Source: JAQUTK01 sp963677415 (GTDB taxonomy: Bacteria; Bacteroidota; Bacteroidia; Bacteroidales; JAQUTK01). From it: a DNA stretch of 64,000 nt. Location of the stretch: positions 124,001 through 188,000 of the forward strand of contig CAXXFJ010000045.1 of assembly GCA_963677415.2 (NCBI GenBank). The letters are read 5' to 3'. A model generated the notes under the pieces. The model made no database searches. It saw only the letters and a program-made list of their open reading frames with translations, and was not told the origin of the DNA. Both the position numbers and the translations under genes were made by a program. Below, piece after piece: positions 47,655-55,371 of the stretch. Numbering within the stretch: position 1 is the stretch's first letter; the number at the start of each line of letters is the position of its first letter.

Positions 47655-47738
47655 ACCCGCAATGACGGTCGCCCCTTACCGTCAGCCACCCCGTTCGTCA
47701 GCCACCCCGTTCGTCATTGCGGGCTTGACCCGCAATCT
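47655..47738. repeat. REP-like palindrome with a 16-bp tandem repeat
   Basis: A 16-bp unit, CGTCAGCCACCCCGTT, occurs twice in tandem (about 47680-47711). It leads into the palindrome ATTGCGGGCTTGACCCGCAAT (47716-47736). An inverted partial copy (ACCCGCAATGACGG) lies at 47655. Related copies occur at 52449 and 55342. Confidence 0.75.
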
Positions 47739-47991
47739 CCTCTAAGGATTCCTTAATAGTTCATTCCCATATTGGCTTGCCACGAGACCATATTCAGACC
47801 TCTCTGTTGTTTTTTTCGAATTTCGATTTAGGAATGAGTAAAAAAGTACTATTTATCTACACCCCTACACCCCAGAGCTGCCTCTCAGTATGCTGTATGG
47901 CATGTCAATTTCCTCAATTTACATTTTCTCGTCCTAATTTTGCATACAGTTTTATTTGCTAAAAGGCCCTTTTGTATGCAATTGTAATTTA

Positions 47992-48022
47992 CTTAGATCA
48001 AAAAGCCCACTTTTGTGGGGCT
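47992..48022. repeat. 31-bp direct repeat, left copy
   Basis: CTTAGATCA...TTGTGGGGCT matches 51765-51795 at 27 of 31 positions in the same orientation. The two copies bracket 3.7 kb containing the recombinase relic, the truncated transposase and two unidentified genes. They could be old attachment-site-like repeats. This copy can also fold (AAGCCCAC/GTGGGGCTT), so a shared terminator is possible. Confidence 0.45.
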
Positions 48023-48029
48023 TACTTGC

Positions 48030-48592
48030 AGTTAGAAGACTAAAAATTGGGTGCATATATTCCGAAACAAATTCGTTGTTTTGGGAAACTGGGTGTACAG
48101 GGTGTATTGCAATGAAATACTTAGATTCAGGAATATAAACACTCTATAATTCTATAAAACAATATCTTACCTAATGAATATTATGCATGAGATTTAAAAG
48201 GAATTTCATGAAATTTCATATCTTTGCGTTTTAATGAATTGTTGCTGTGCTACGGTTTAAAACTGCTCGGACAATCATAATTATTTATTTCTTTAAATAC
48301 AAGTTCAATTAGATTACTTCGCCAGCTGAAGCGACAGCGGCATTATATATTATCAAAAGCGTTAGCTTTTAATACTACTTCAGAAACTTCGACACTTTCA
48401 TAAGAACGTTGGAATGAGTTAGTAAACGCCTGTGCCAAATGGCTTGGACTTTAACTTATTACAAGTACTGGGCTTTAGAAGGAACCTGAAGTGCGATATT
48501 GTTAAAGTGCCACGCTTTTTTTATGCCCAAAAGTGAAGAAAATGATATATGAAGCAACCCGAAAATTCATCAAAGAGTAGGGAGTGAATATC
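48030..48592. other. Unexplained 560-bp gene-free stretch
   Basis: No open frame of note is present. It contains small hairpins (AAAAGC gtta GCTTTT near 48355, CTTC...GAAG near 48324, GCC aaat GGC near 48438) and a T7 run at 48514. This could be a structured RNA or simply decayed sequence; I cannot assign it to a known family. Confidence 0.3.
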
Positions 48593-48594
48593 TA

Positions 48595-48602
48595 TAATTT
48601 TG
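48595..48602 (+). promoter_or_regulatory. -7 box for the small membrane protein gene
   Basis: TAATTTTG matches TAnnTTTG and lies 30 nt before ATG 48633. It overlaps the alternative TTG start at 48600. Confidence 0.5.
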
Positions 48603-48632
48603 CGAGTAGGTAAAAATTTAAAACAACTTATT

Positions 48633-48872
48633 ATGGAAACTTCAAATGTACTGAATTCTTTAGGATTGATTATTGACATAATTGGTGTCATATTGATCTT
48701 TTGTTATGGTATTTCTCCTATGCTAGACGTAAATGGAAGTGTTTATTTTGTTTCAGAGCAAGTGGATGAAGATGAAAAAAAGAAAGCAATGAAATATAAA
48801 TCTCTATCCAGATTGGGTTTGATGATGGTAATCGTGGGATTTATTCTTCAATTGATAAGCAACTTCATATAA
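48633..48872 (+). CDS. Small two-helix membrane protein of unknown function
   Basis: This 79-residue protein starts at ATG 48633 (METSNVLNSLG). It has two hydrophobic helices (LGLIIDIIGVILIFCYGISP and LGLMMVIVGFILQLISNF) separated by a charged stretch (VSEQVDEDEKKKAMKYKS). No family is recognised. It stands alone behind its own -7 box and just ahead of a truncated IS4-type transposase. Confidence 0.6.
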   Translation: METSNVLNSLGLIIDIIGVILIFCYGISPMLDVNGSVYFVSEQVDEDEKKKAMKYKSLSRLGLMMVIVGFILQLISNFI

Positions 48873-49024
48873 TTCAAAAATGAGACAAAGAATATATCTT
48901 AGGGTTTAGAATCAAGAAATATAATTATTGCTGTCCGATAAAAGTTTTTTGAATTAGAATGGGCCGACCCTATAAGGAATCAGCCCAAAATGGTAATTTT
49001 GCAGTGCAAACAAACTTGATTACC

Positions 49025-50032
49025 ATGAGCAAAAGTAGTTATTTTTCGGGAGAACCGATCTTTTCGCAGCTTCTTTCTTTTCTTCCCAAGCAAAAAGTGA
49101 AGTCAATAGCTGAGTATCTCTCCTCAGATCGTTATATAAAGCGCTTTGACAGTTACACCCATTTGGTTACATTGCTATATGCAGTGATAAGTGACATGAA
49201 TTCTCTTCGGGAAATCTCTGTAGGTATGCTTTCAATAGCCAATAAGATCACTCATTTAGGTGTATTGGAATGCGTCCCAAGAAGCACATTGGCAGATGCG
49301 AATAAGCGCAGACCTCCGGAGTTCTTCGAAAAAGTGTACTATTTGCTACTGGAAAAATACCGTGAAAGTTTATCGGACAGCCGAAATCGCCATTTGGATG
49401 CAATTGATCAGAAGCTTTATGTGATGGACTCGACCACTATAGCACTCTTTAAGGCGATTTTAAAGGGTACAGGGCAATCAAAAGCGGACGGAAGGCATAA
49501 GGGTGGCGTAAAGGCGCATACCATTATCAAGGTGTCCGACTTTACTCCGTGTTTTGTACGTATCACTGCTGCGGCAGTCCATGACCATACGCTTCTTTCA
49601 GAAGTGAATATACCGGTAGGTTCCTATCTTGTTTTTGACAAAGGATATGTTGACTATGCGGTATATGAAGATTTTACAAGTCGTGGCATAACCTATGTGA
49701 CAAAGTTAAAGAGCAATGCGAAAAGCAGCAACCACAAGGATATTAACAGGCTTGAAGACAAAGCGGTATTAATTGACGAAAGAATGACAATACAGATCCA
49801 TGATAAAGGCGACAATCAGCATGTATGCCGACGTATAGCTTATTGGGACAAAGTCAAGAACAAGGTAAATATCTTTCTAACCAACAACATGGATCTGTCC
49901 GCTTACGACGTTGTGGAGATTTATTTACGACGTTGGAAGATAGAAACGAATGGGGAATCATACAGGCTTAAGGAAACACAGAGAATGATGAAGAAAATAC
50001 AAGCAAATAATAAAAAGAATTCAAGTATTTAA
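49025..50032 (+). pseudogene. IS4-family transposase (DUF4372 type), 3'-truncated
   Basis: From ATG 49025 the protein begins MSKSSYFSGEPIFSQLLSFL, the DUF4372 start. The first catalytic Asp is in LYVMDSTTIALFKA and the second in LVFDKGYVDYAVYEDF. Homology ends at VEIYLRRWKIET; the expected IELLFKQ-type segment with the third acidic residue is missing, and unrelated sequence runs to the stop. The upstream bases 48959-48990 carry GGGCCGACCC and AATCAGCCC, probably the left end of the element. No right end is found, so it should be inactive. Confidence 0.78.
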
Positions 50033-50142
50033 CTGTTTTTGCAACCTACACAAGTGGTACACTTTTCAATTACTACGTGGTATCTTTTTCGATTACTATT
50101 TACAATAATGTAAAAATCGCAATCTATATAATAACCGAAAAA

Positions 50143-50437
50143 GTAGCGATTGAATATGTCTGAAGAGTTGATCTTTGTCAGCCGCATCAGTCATTCACAT
50201 CTTCCCATCAGAAGCAAGTAATTTGAACTGGTTACAATTTGTAACCGTTTGATTCCCTTCTTTCAATAGTCTGTTCTTTAGTACTTTCCAATAATTTCTT
50301 GCACCTTGATAATCAGTTTGATCAGTCAGTATTTCAACCACATTAATAATAGAGAAGAACCATTTTTCTTGTTCTTCGTCCCATACGGTGCGAATTTTCT
50401 TATCTTCAAATAGCTGTATTGCTTGCTCTTTGTCCAT
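50143..50437 (-). pseudogene. Bro-N domain (phage antirepressor-like) protein, broken
   Basis: The minus-strand frame from 50437 reads MDKEQAIQLFEDKKIRTVWD and FFSIINVVEILTDQTDYQGA, a Bro-N domain as found in Bacteroidales antirepressor-like proteins. It stops after LLASDGKM at an in-frame TGA. Beyond it the same frame continues MTDAADKDQLFRHIQS, which is still recognisable, until about 50143 where homology ends. A nonsense mutation plus 3' truncation is inferred. It probably came from a phage or integrative element. Confidence 0.65.
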
Positions 50438-50513
50438 GATTTCATATGAATCATCATTGATTCAGAACGTTCATTTGTATGATGCAATTCGTTTTAATAG
50501 AGATACTTAGCAA

Positions 50514-50618
50514 ATGACGGGACACGGAGATATCAAAACTACAAAAATTTATGCAGATATAACATGGGTGAATATAGAAGAAGACATGCAACGGCTCTCC
50601 CTAAAGATTGAGGAATAA
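50514..50618 (+). pseudogene. Tyrosine recombinase C-terminal relic
   Basis: The 34 codons from 50514 read MTGHGDIKTTKIYADITWVN and then IEEDMQRLSLKIEE before a stop. This is the end of a phage-type integrase: the GH of the catalytic box, and the nucleophile Tyr in TTKIYADI. The rest of the gene is absent. It is evidence that an integrative element once sat here. Confidence 0.65.
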
Positions 50619-50662
50619 TGTCAATTATCATAATATATAGTCATAGGCAAGATATTTATTTA

Positions 50663-50670
50663 TATTTTTG
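50663..50670 (+). promoter_or_regulatory. -7 box for the 340-residue gene
   Basis: TATTTTTG matches TAnnTTTG and lies 29 nt before ATG 50700. Confidence 0.45.
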
Positions 50671-50699
50671 CATTAAGTATCTAGCAATTTGTATATATA

Positions 50700-51722
50700 A
50701 TGAATAAAGGAGAAAAAATAAAAGTTTATTTCAAAATGAATGGTCGTCATTATGGACTGTTCAATGTTATTCAGATGGGCAAAGATGGAATAGTGGATAT
50801 TAAGATTACTGACTACTATAGTAATTTGGTTATTGTATCAAAAAGTACCAATGATGAGAAAGGGTATTTGACAGAAGAGGAAATGGAGGAATCTAGATTC
50901 GTTCAGCATGTAGAGATGTCATACCATAAAGATGGAAGCTTTCTTCAAAAAATTAAGGATGGAGCTAAACCAGAACATTTAAATCCATATGGTGAAGGAG
51001 AACGTTGGACTACAACTAGTTCTATTGAAGATTTTCAGCCTATTATGAATATTGTCATTCGGAGGATGGAAATATATAATAAATCAATCCTTCTACCCAT
51101 ATTAAAACCCAATGAGACAGCTTATGTATGTGAGAATGATGATCTATTTGAAAAGAAAGGTACTTATTTTGTGATTCTTTATATTCGCAATAAGAAACTT
51201 CCAGTAAATTGTTTTACTAACGTGCAACTTTACTCAGCTATTATAGCAGAGCTTAATAATGAATTAGACCTTTGTATTTTTATTCAAAGACATTTTTATC
51301 CAACTGCACAGCCATATTATTCTAAAAAATTTAATTGCACGGTAACGCCATACCTAAGCAATTCTATCAGTTTCTGTAACAAAGAATCAGCTAAGGATGA
51401 AATGAAAGATAAATTTGATAGTACTATTTTTGATTTAAAGTTTAATTATTTCCTTTTGGCCATGACAGATGGCAAGTTTATTAACCTATCAGAAGATAAA
51501 CTACAGCTCATTGATGAGATTGATATTCTATATAAAGGACGTGAAGGTAAAATGCCTGTCAGTAAACCTGTCTTTATAAAACTTGCTTTAAGCTTTTTAG
51601 GCGACAGGTTGCTTGAATTTAACTCCTTATCCCCTACAATCAAGCAGAATTTATTGAAACAATGGAATAAGGAGGTAGAGGCAAAGGTACAGGATGAATG
51701 TAAAAACCAACAAATAATATGA
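50700..51722 (+). CDS. Protein of unknown function in the accessory island
   Basis: This 340-residue protein begins MNKGEKIKVYFKMNGRHYGL. It has no signal peptide or membrane helix and is probably cytoplasmic. The N-terminal 60 residues look beta-rich (YFKMNGRHYGLFNVIQMG, DIKITDYYSNLVIVS), the rest mixed. I recognise no family. Base composition is AT-rich compared with the core genes, which fits transfer. It has its own -7 box and stands between a recombinase relic and a brxL relic, a typical place for a defence or cargo gene, but that is only context. Confidence 0.65.
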   Translation: MNKGEKIKVYFKMNGRHYGLFNVIQMGKDGIVDIKITDYYSNLVIVSKSTNDEKGYLTEEEMEESRFVQHVEMSYHKDGSFLQKIKDGAKPEHLNPYGEGERWTTTSSIEDFQPIMNIVIRRMEIYNKSILLPILKPNETAYVCENDDLFEKKGTYFVILYIRNKKLPVNCFTNVQLYSAIIAELNNELDLCIFIQRHFYPTAQPYYSKKFNCTVTPYLSNSISFCNKESAKDEMKDKFDSTIFDLKFNYFLLAMTDGKFINLSEDKLQLIDEIDILYKGREGKMPVSKPVFIKLALSFLGDRLLEFNSLSPTIKQNLLKQWNKEVEAKVQDECKNQQII

Positions 51723-51764
51723 CTATTAATCTCAACTTGTATTTTTGTCTGCTGTTGAAACTTG

Positions 51765-51795
51765 CTTAGATCAAGAAACACACTCTTGTGGGGCT
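51765..51795. repeat. 31-bp direct repeat, right copy
   Basis: Partner of 47992-48022, 27 of 31 identical. It lies 20 bp beyond the brxL relic's stop codon on the opposite strand. Confidence 0.45.
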
Positions 51796-51813
51796 CGCCT
51801 GGTCTTTTAGTAC

Positions 51814-52072
51814 TTACTCCAACCCCATGGATTTAAAAGCCGCGTCAATCTGATCAGAATAAATAACAAGACTGAACTTTGATATCAGGTCAGTGGGCAC
51901 TTTGCCCAGTTGAGAGATATCCACTGCCGGAATAAGTATTTTTTTCGCCCCACTATCTACGGCTACTTGCAGATCTCACTTAAATTATCTGAACCAATGA
52001 TTGCTCCGCCGATACTCATTGAGCCAAGAATGGCTAATTGAGGTAATAACAGTCTTTCGGTTATAGACGACA
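51814..52072 (-). pseudogene. BrxL (BREX Lon-like protease) C-terminal relic
   Basis: On the minus strand one frame reads SSITERLLLPQLAILGSMSI then GGAIIGSDNLSEI. After a 1-nt shift near 51970 it continues LQVAVDSGAKKILIPAVDIS, then VPTDLISKFSLVIYSDQIDA and FKSMGLE before the stop at 51814. This is the Lon-like C-terminus of BREX BrxL proteins (GSMSIGGTI, LDSGAKKVLLP, FYSxPxDAVFKALGV pattern, from memory). The rest of brxL and all other BREX genes are absent. A minus-strand open stretch at 52061-52261 just upstream is not recognisable. Confidence 0.6.
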
Positions 52073-52448
52073 CAATGGATGAGAATCTGGATAGTTCCAA
52101 CCCTTTAAAAAGTTTGCATTAAAGCCTGATTTATTTGCTTTGTAAGATCCTTTTTCGTGAATTACCAAGCTAGTTGATGCAAATACTGTATCAAAAACGG
52201 GTAATAGCAAGTTTTTTTGTAAGCAAAATATGAGCGAGCAAGTAAAATCGATACAAGCCAAACTGTCCTACAGTATATTGAGAGGCATGGCATGGTGGAA
52301 TTGGTGCATTGAAATGCGGGTATCCTCCCATTCTGAAAGTAAAAAAAAAAAATAATTATTTTACCCTGAAATCACAGTGAATAGCCTGTTGCATAACGTT
52401 ATAGCCAGCAAATTTACTCTCAAAAACAGTTCCATTTACCACTTCGTC

Positions 52449-52469
52449 ATTGCGGGCTTGACCCTCAAT
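52449..52469. repeat. REP-like palindrome, second copy
   Basis: ATTGCGGGCTTGACCCTCAAT differs by one base from the copy at 47716. About 40 flanking bases (CTCAAAAACAGT...CACTTCG) are shared with the copy at 55342. The rest of 52073-52538 holds nothing I can name. Confidence 0.75.
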
Positions 52470-52538
52470 CCCCTCACTAAGCATCCATGAGTAATAATCG
52501 TTTCTCACCAACTTGTTTGGAATCTGAAAATCAACCAG

Positions 52539-52679
52539 ATGAAAAACTCATTTAATCAGGCAACAAAAATAACCCAAACCGGAATACAAAATTTAGCATC
52601 CAAGATGCATAAGTTATTTCAAAGCATGAAACGATTATTTCAAGCTTTGAAACAATCATTTCAAGCTTTGAAACAATAA
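52539..52679 (+). CDS. Possible small heptad-repeat leader peptide
   Basis: The 46-codon frame from ATG 52539 reads MKNSFNQATKITQTGIQNLA and ends in three seven-residue repeats (LFQSMKR, LFQALKQ, SFQALKQ) encoded by the 21-bp units. It stops inside the array. The relic locus has an open frame of 94 codons over its own array (497-213, minus strand) with different heptads (TIIPRFG, TMVPCFG). The peptide is not conserved while the DNA architecture is, so translation is doubtful. Confidence 0.25.
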   Translation: MKNSFNQATKITQTGIQNLASKMHKLFQSMKRLFQALKQSFQALKQ

Positions 52680-52700
52680 TTTCGTGCTTTGAAATGAGAA
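52617..52700 (+). repeat. Four 21-bp quasi-palindromic units upstream of the HU-HIG gene
   Basis: Units at 52617-52637, 52638-52658, 52659-52679 and 52680-52700 each have TTTC...GAAA arms; two read TTTCAAGCTTTGAAA at the core. The array ends 58 nt before ATG 52759. A weak -7 box (TATCTTTA, 52718-52725) lies between, so the array covers or adjoins the -33 region, as an operator would. Number, period and spacing equal the array at 324-407. Confidence 0.75.
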
Positions 52701-52758
52701 ATGTGCCAGGAAATGATTATCTTTACATCCTGACAGAGAAAACTTTAATTCCTACAAG

Positions 52759-53391
52759 ATGGCAAAATATATCAAGCAAGAAATGGCTGACATTCAAGGC
52801 ACAGGCGAAAACAAGTGCTTTTATCGGTTACAGTCAAGCGGTAATCTGAGTTCAAAAGAGTTGATTAAACGTATTGCTCAACCCGGTTCGGGATTGAGTG
52901 AGGGCACTTTGGCGCATGTTCTTCAATCACTGACTGATGAAATGGCAAGAGCAATGGCAGACGGCTATAGCGTTTCTGTCGATGGTCTCGGTATATTCAA
53001 GGCATCGATTGGTGTTCGTGAAGACAAGGAGATGGACACCATCGACGGGGATGGACCAAAGCATAATGCCACCAGTCTGCAAGTGACCGGTATCAATTAT
53101 AGAGCAAACAAAGAATTGATACGTGACACTGATTTACATTGCCATCTGGTACGCGGCGGAGTGCGCGAACTTTGCCGTTCACCTTATACCAAAGAGGAGC
53201 GGTTGCAGTTGGCAGTCGATTATCTGAATGATCCTACTCATCCGTTCATGCGATTAGATGATTATGTTTCACTGACCGGATTGTCTAAACCGATGGCTTC
53301 CAGAGAACTTGTTGAGTTTAGGGAGAATACAGAGACTGGTATTACTTCTTCTGGGATAGGTGTTAGTAAGTTGTACGTCAAACGAGTGTAA
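52759..53391 (+). CDS. HU-HIG family DNA-binding protein with C-terminal wHTH-like region
   Basis: This 210-residue protein carries an HU/IHF-like domain in its first 125 residues: RIAQPGSGLSEGTLAHVLQS, MARAMADGYSVSVDGLGIFK and GINYRANKELIRDTD. Such proteins form the Bacteroidetes HU-HIG group (HU fused to wHTH, Ig or Gly-rich segments). The C-terminal 60 residues (KEERLQLAVDYLNDPTHPFM, LDDYVSLTGLSKPMASRELV) look like a winged helix. It should bind DNA; the target is unknown. A four-unit 21-bp array stands 58 nt upstream, suggesting autoregulation. A broken paralogue lies beyond the ABC transporter. Confidence 0.8.
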   Translation: MAKYIKQEMADIQGTGENKCFYRLQSSGNLSSKELIKRIAQPGSGLSEGTLAHVLQSLTDEMARAMADGYSVSVDGLGIFKASIGVREDKEMDTIDGDGPKHNATSLQVTGINYRANKELIRDTDLHCHLVRGGVRELCRSPYTKEERLQLAVDYLNDPTHPFMRLDDYVSLTGLSKPMASRELVEFRENTETGITSSGIGVSKLYVKRV

Positions 53392-53441
53392 CAATTAAAT
53401 GAACAATACTTGACAGCATAGTCTATCCTCCTTTTATCCAA

Positions 53442-54269
53442 TTAATGTTTATGCTTGAAAATCTTTACGTTGGAAAAGTCGGCCGTATTGAAACGATTCA
53501 CACACAGAACAAAAAACAGGGCACACATCGCACCAATAAACAGAATACTCATATAAGGCATAATTATAAATCCATGAATATTAAAAGCAATCCCTGCTTT
53601 TACCAATTCTGCTGAAGGCATACCTGACATGTGCAAAGTAACAAACCGGAATGCTGCTGTTGCGTAAGTTAACGGATTCAGATAAACAATAGGCAACAGA
53701 ATGTCCGGCAACGCCATCGTAGGAATATATGCTCCAGACAGAAAAGTCAGCGGAATCGAGAAAATCATGATAATTAATTGAAAATTGCTTGAGTCTTTCG
53801 CCAAGGTGGCCAAATAGAGACCCAGTGCACTAAAGGTCAATCCCACTAAAAACATAAGTGCTATCATGGCTATTGCGGACAGAAAGCTTATGGTCAACCC
53901 CATAAATACACCAATAACCACAATGATTAAACCCTGTATCACAGAAATTACCATGGCCGAAAGTACATGTCCGATGGCAATTTGCCAACGGCTAATGGGT
54001 GCCACCAGAATTTCTTTCATTACCCCCGAAGTAATATCTTCCAGAATGTTCATCGAATTGCTGAGTGCCGATTGAAACACTGTCATAATGATAATACCGG
54101 AAATAAGGTAGTTCATGGGGTGATCCAGCCCCATAGCCGATGATTTCATAATAAACGAAAATATAAAAAGAAATATACCTGACATGAAGAGATTCATAAA
54201 TAGCTTTATCCGATCTCTTTGCAGTTTAAGCAGGTTGCGTAACAGTATTGCTTTAATGGGTCGTATCAT
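53442..54269 (-). CDS. ABC-2 type transporter permease
   Basis: This 275-residue inner-membrane protein has six hydrophobic helices, the first in LFMNLFMSGIFLFIFSFIM. It shows the ABC-2 signature region around FSIPLTFLSGAYIPTMALPD (about residues 170-190) and the last helix near the C-terminus. Its start overlaps the ATPase stop by 4 bp, so they are translationally coupled and form one exporter. Relatives (DrrB-like) export drugs, lipids or polysaccharide. The gene pair is bracketed by two HU-HIG copies. Confidence 0.88.
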   Translation of the reverse strand: MIRPIKAILLRNLLKLQRDRIKLFMNLFMSGIFLFIFSFIMKSSAMGLDHPMNYLISGIIIMTVFQSALSNSMNILEDITSGVMKEILVAPISRWQIAIGHVLSAMVISVIQGLIIVVIGVFMGLTISFLSAIAMIALMFLVGLTFSALGLYLATLAKDSSNFQLIIMIFSIPLTFLSGAYIPTMALPDILLPIVYLNPLTYATAAFRFVTLHMSGMPSAELVKAGIAFNIHGFIIMPYMSILFIGAMCALFFVLCVNRFNTADFSNVKIFKHKH

Positions 54270-55198
54270 TCTCTTATTTCCTTTCCTGTTATGGCAATAA
54301 ACACGTCGTTCAGCGTGCCTTTGTTAATTTCTATATCTTCTATTGATTCTCTAAACGTATTGCAGATGTCCAATACATCTGCTGTGCTGGTGACATAAAC
54401 AGTCACCAGATCATTGTCGGTACTGTGTTTTATGGAACGTTCCTTCAGATAATGTATCAGATTGGCTTCATCCGATGTCTTAATCTTTATCGTGGTGCTG
54501 GTATATCTTTTTTTTAGGTTGGCAGGTGTATCATGCGCTATAATTTTTCCTCCATCAATAATGGCCACCTGATTACATATTTCGGCTTCATCCATGTAGT
54601 GTGTGGTCAGGAAGATGGTGATGTTTTTTTGTTTCTGGAGCTTGTGGATATAATCCCATACATTTGCCCGGGTTTGCGGGTCTAAACCTGTGGTGGGTTC
54701 GTCCAGAAACAAAACTTTGGGAAAGTGCACCAGTCCCCGGGCTATTTCGGCTCTTCTTTTCATTCCACCCGAAAGAGTGTCAACCGGCGATTTCTTTCTG
54801 CTTTTAATATCCACCAGATCAAGTACAAAGTCAATCCGCTCTTTCACTTCTGCTTTTGGTACTTTGTAGAAATCACAATGAAGTTTCAGATTTTCTTCCA
54901 CGGTGAGCTTTCCATCCATGGTCGATTCCTGAAAAACAATTCCGATATCCTTTCTCACCTTGTCTTTCTGAAGCGTCACGTCATTTCCATTTATTTTTAA
55001 CTCCCCTTCTGTCTTATCCAGTATAGTGCACAAGGTGTTAATGGTGGTACTTTTACCTGCTCCATTCGGACCCAGGAAAGCAAAGATCGTTCCCTGTTCC
55101 ACATCAAACGATATATTATCGACTGCAGTAAAATTGCCGAATTTCTTTGTGAAGTTCCTCACCTCAATGCTGTTTGTTTTCACTTCTAGTGTTTGCAT
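54266..55198 (-). CDS. ABC transporter ATP-binding protein (DrrA-like)
   Basis: This 310-residue ATPase powers the adjacent permease. Walker A is GPNGAGKSTTIN (about residue 44), the Q loop GIVFQES, the signature LSGGMKRRAEIARGL, Walker B VLFLDEPTTGLDPQ, and the switch His in TTHYMDEAE. A C-terminal DUF4162-like extension (about residues 225-310) is usual in DrrA relatives. The -7 box at 55203-55210 ends only 4 nt before ATG 55198, so the transcript is leaderless or translation starts at GTG 55183. Confidence 0.92.
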   Translation of the reverse strand: MQTLEVKTNSIEVRNFTKKFGNFTAVDNISFDVEQGTIFAFLGPNGAGKSTTINTLCTILDKTEGELKINGNDVTLQKDKVRKDIGIVFQESTMDGKLTVEENLKLHCDFYKVPKAEVKERIDFVLDLVDIKSRKKSPVDTLSGGMKRRAEIARGLVHFPKVLFLDEPTTGLDPQTRANVWDYIHKLQKQKNITIFLTTHYMDEAEICNQVAIIDGGKIIAHDTPANLKKRYTSTTIKIKTSDEANLIHYLKERSIKHSTDNDLVTVYVTSTADVLDICNTFRESIEDIEINKGTLNDVFIAITGKEIRE

Positions 55199-55202
55199 GA
55201 TG

Positions 55203-55210
55203 CAAAGATA
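55203..55210 (-). promoter_or_regulatory. -7 box of the ABC transporter operon
   Basis: TATCTTTG on the minus strand is an exact TAnnTTTG match. TTTG stands 17 bp further upstream, slightly closer than the usual 19-21 bp. The predicted start of transcription falls on or near the first codon. Confidence 0.5.
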
Positions 55211-55341
55211 CGCATTTTGACGGATTACAAATACAATACGTCATAGAGCCTTAATCTTGTACCCTGGAAGGTGTAAATATGGTTCGCTGAATTTCATTAC
55301 CCTCAAAAACAGTCCCTTTCCCATCGGCCACCCACTTCGTC

Positions 55342-55362
55342 ATTGCGGGCTCGACCCGCAAT
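55342..55362. repeat. REP-like palindrome, third copy
   Basis: ATTGCGGGCTCGACCCGCAAT is a perfect palindrome apart from the central base pair. It adjoins the truncated start of the HU-HIG pseudogene at 55372, so recombination at this repeat may have caused the truncation. Confidence 0.75.
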
Positions 55363-55371
55363 CCCCTCAGC

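Noticed and set aside
47777..48138. Two short plus-strand frames (61 and 60 codons)
   Set aside because: No start signal, no recognisable domain, and they overlap repeats.
52061..52261. 66-residue minus-strand frame as part of brxL
   Set aside because: It is not in frame with the BrxL-like segment and I cannot match it to that family.
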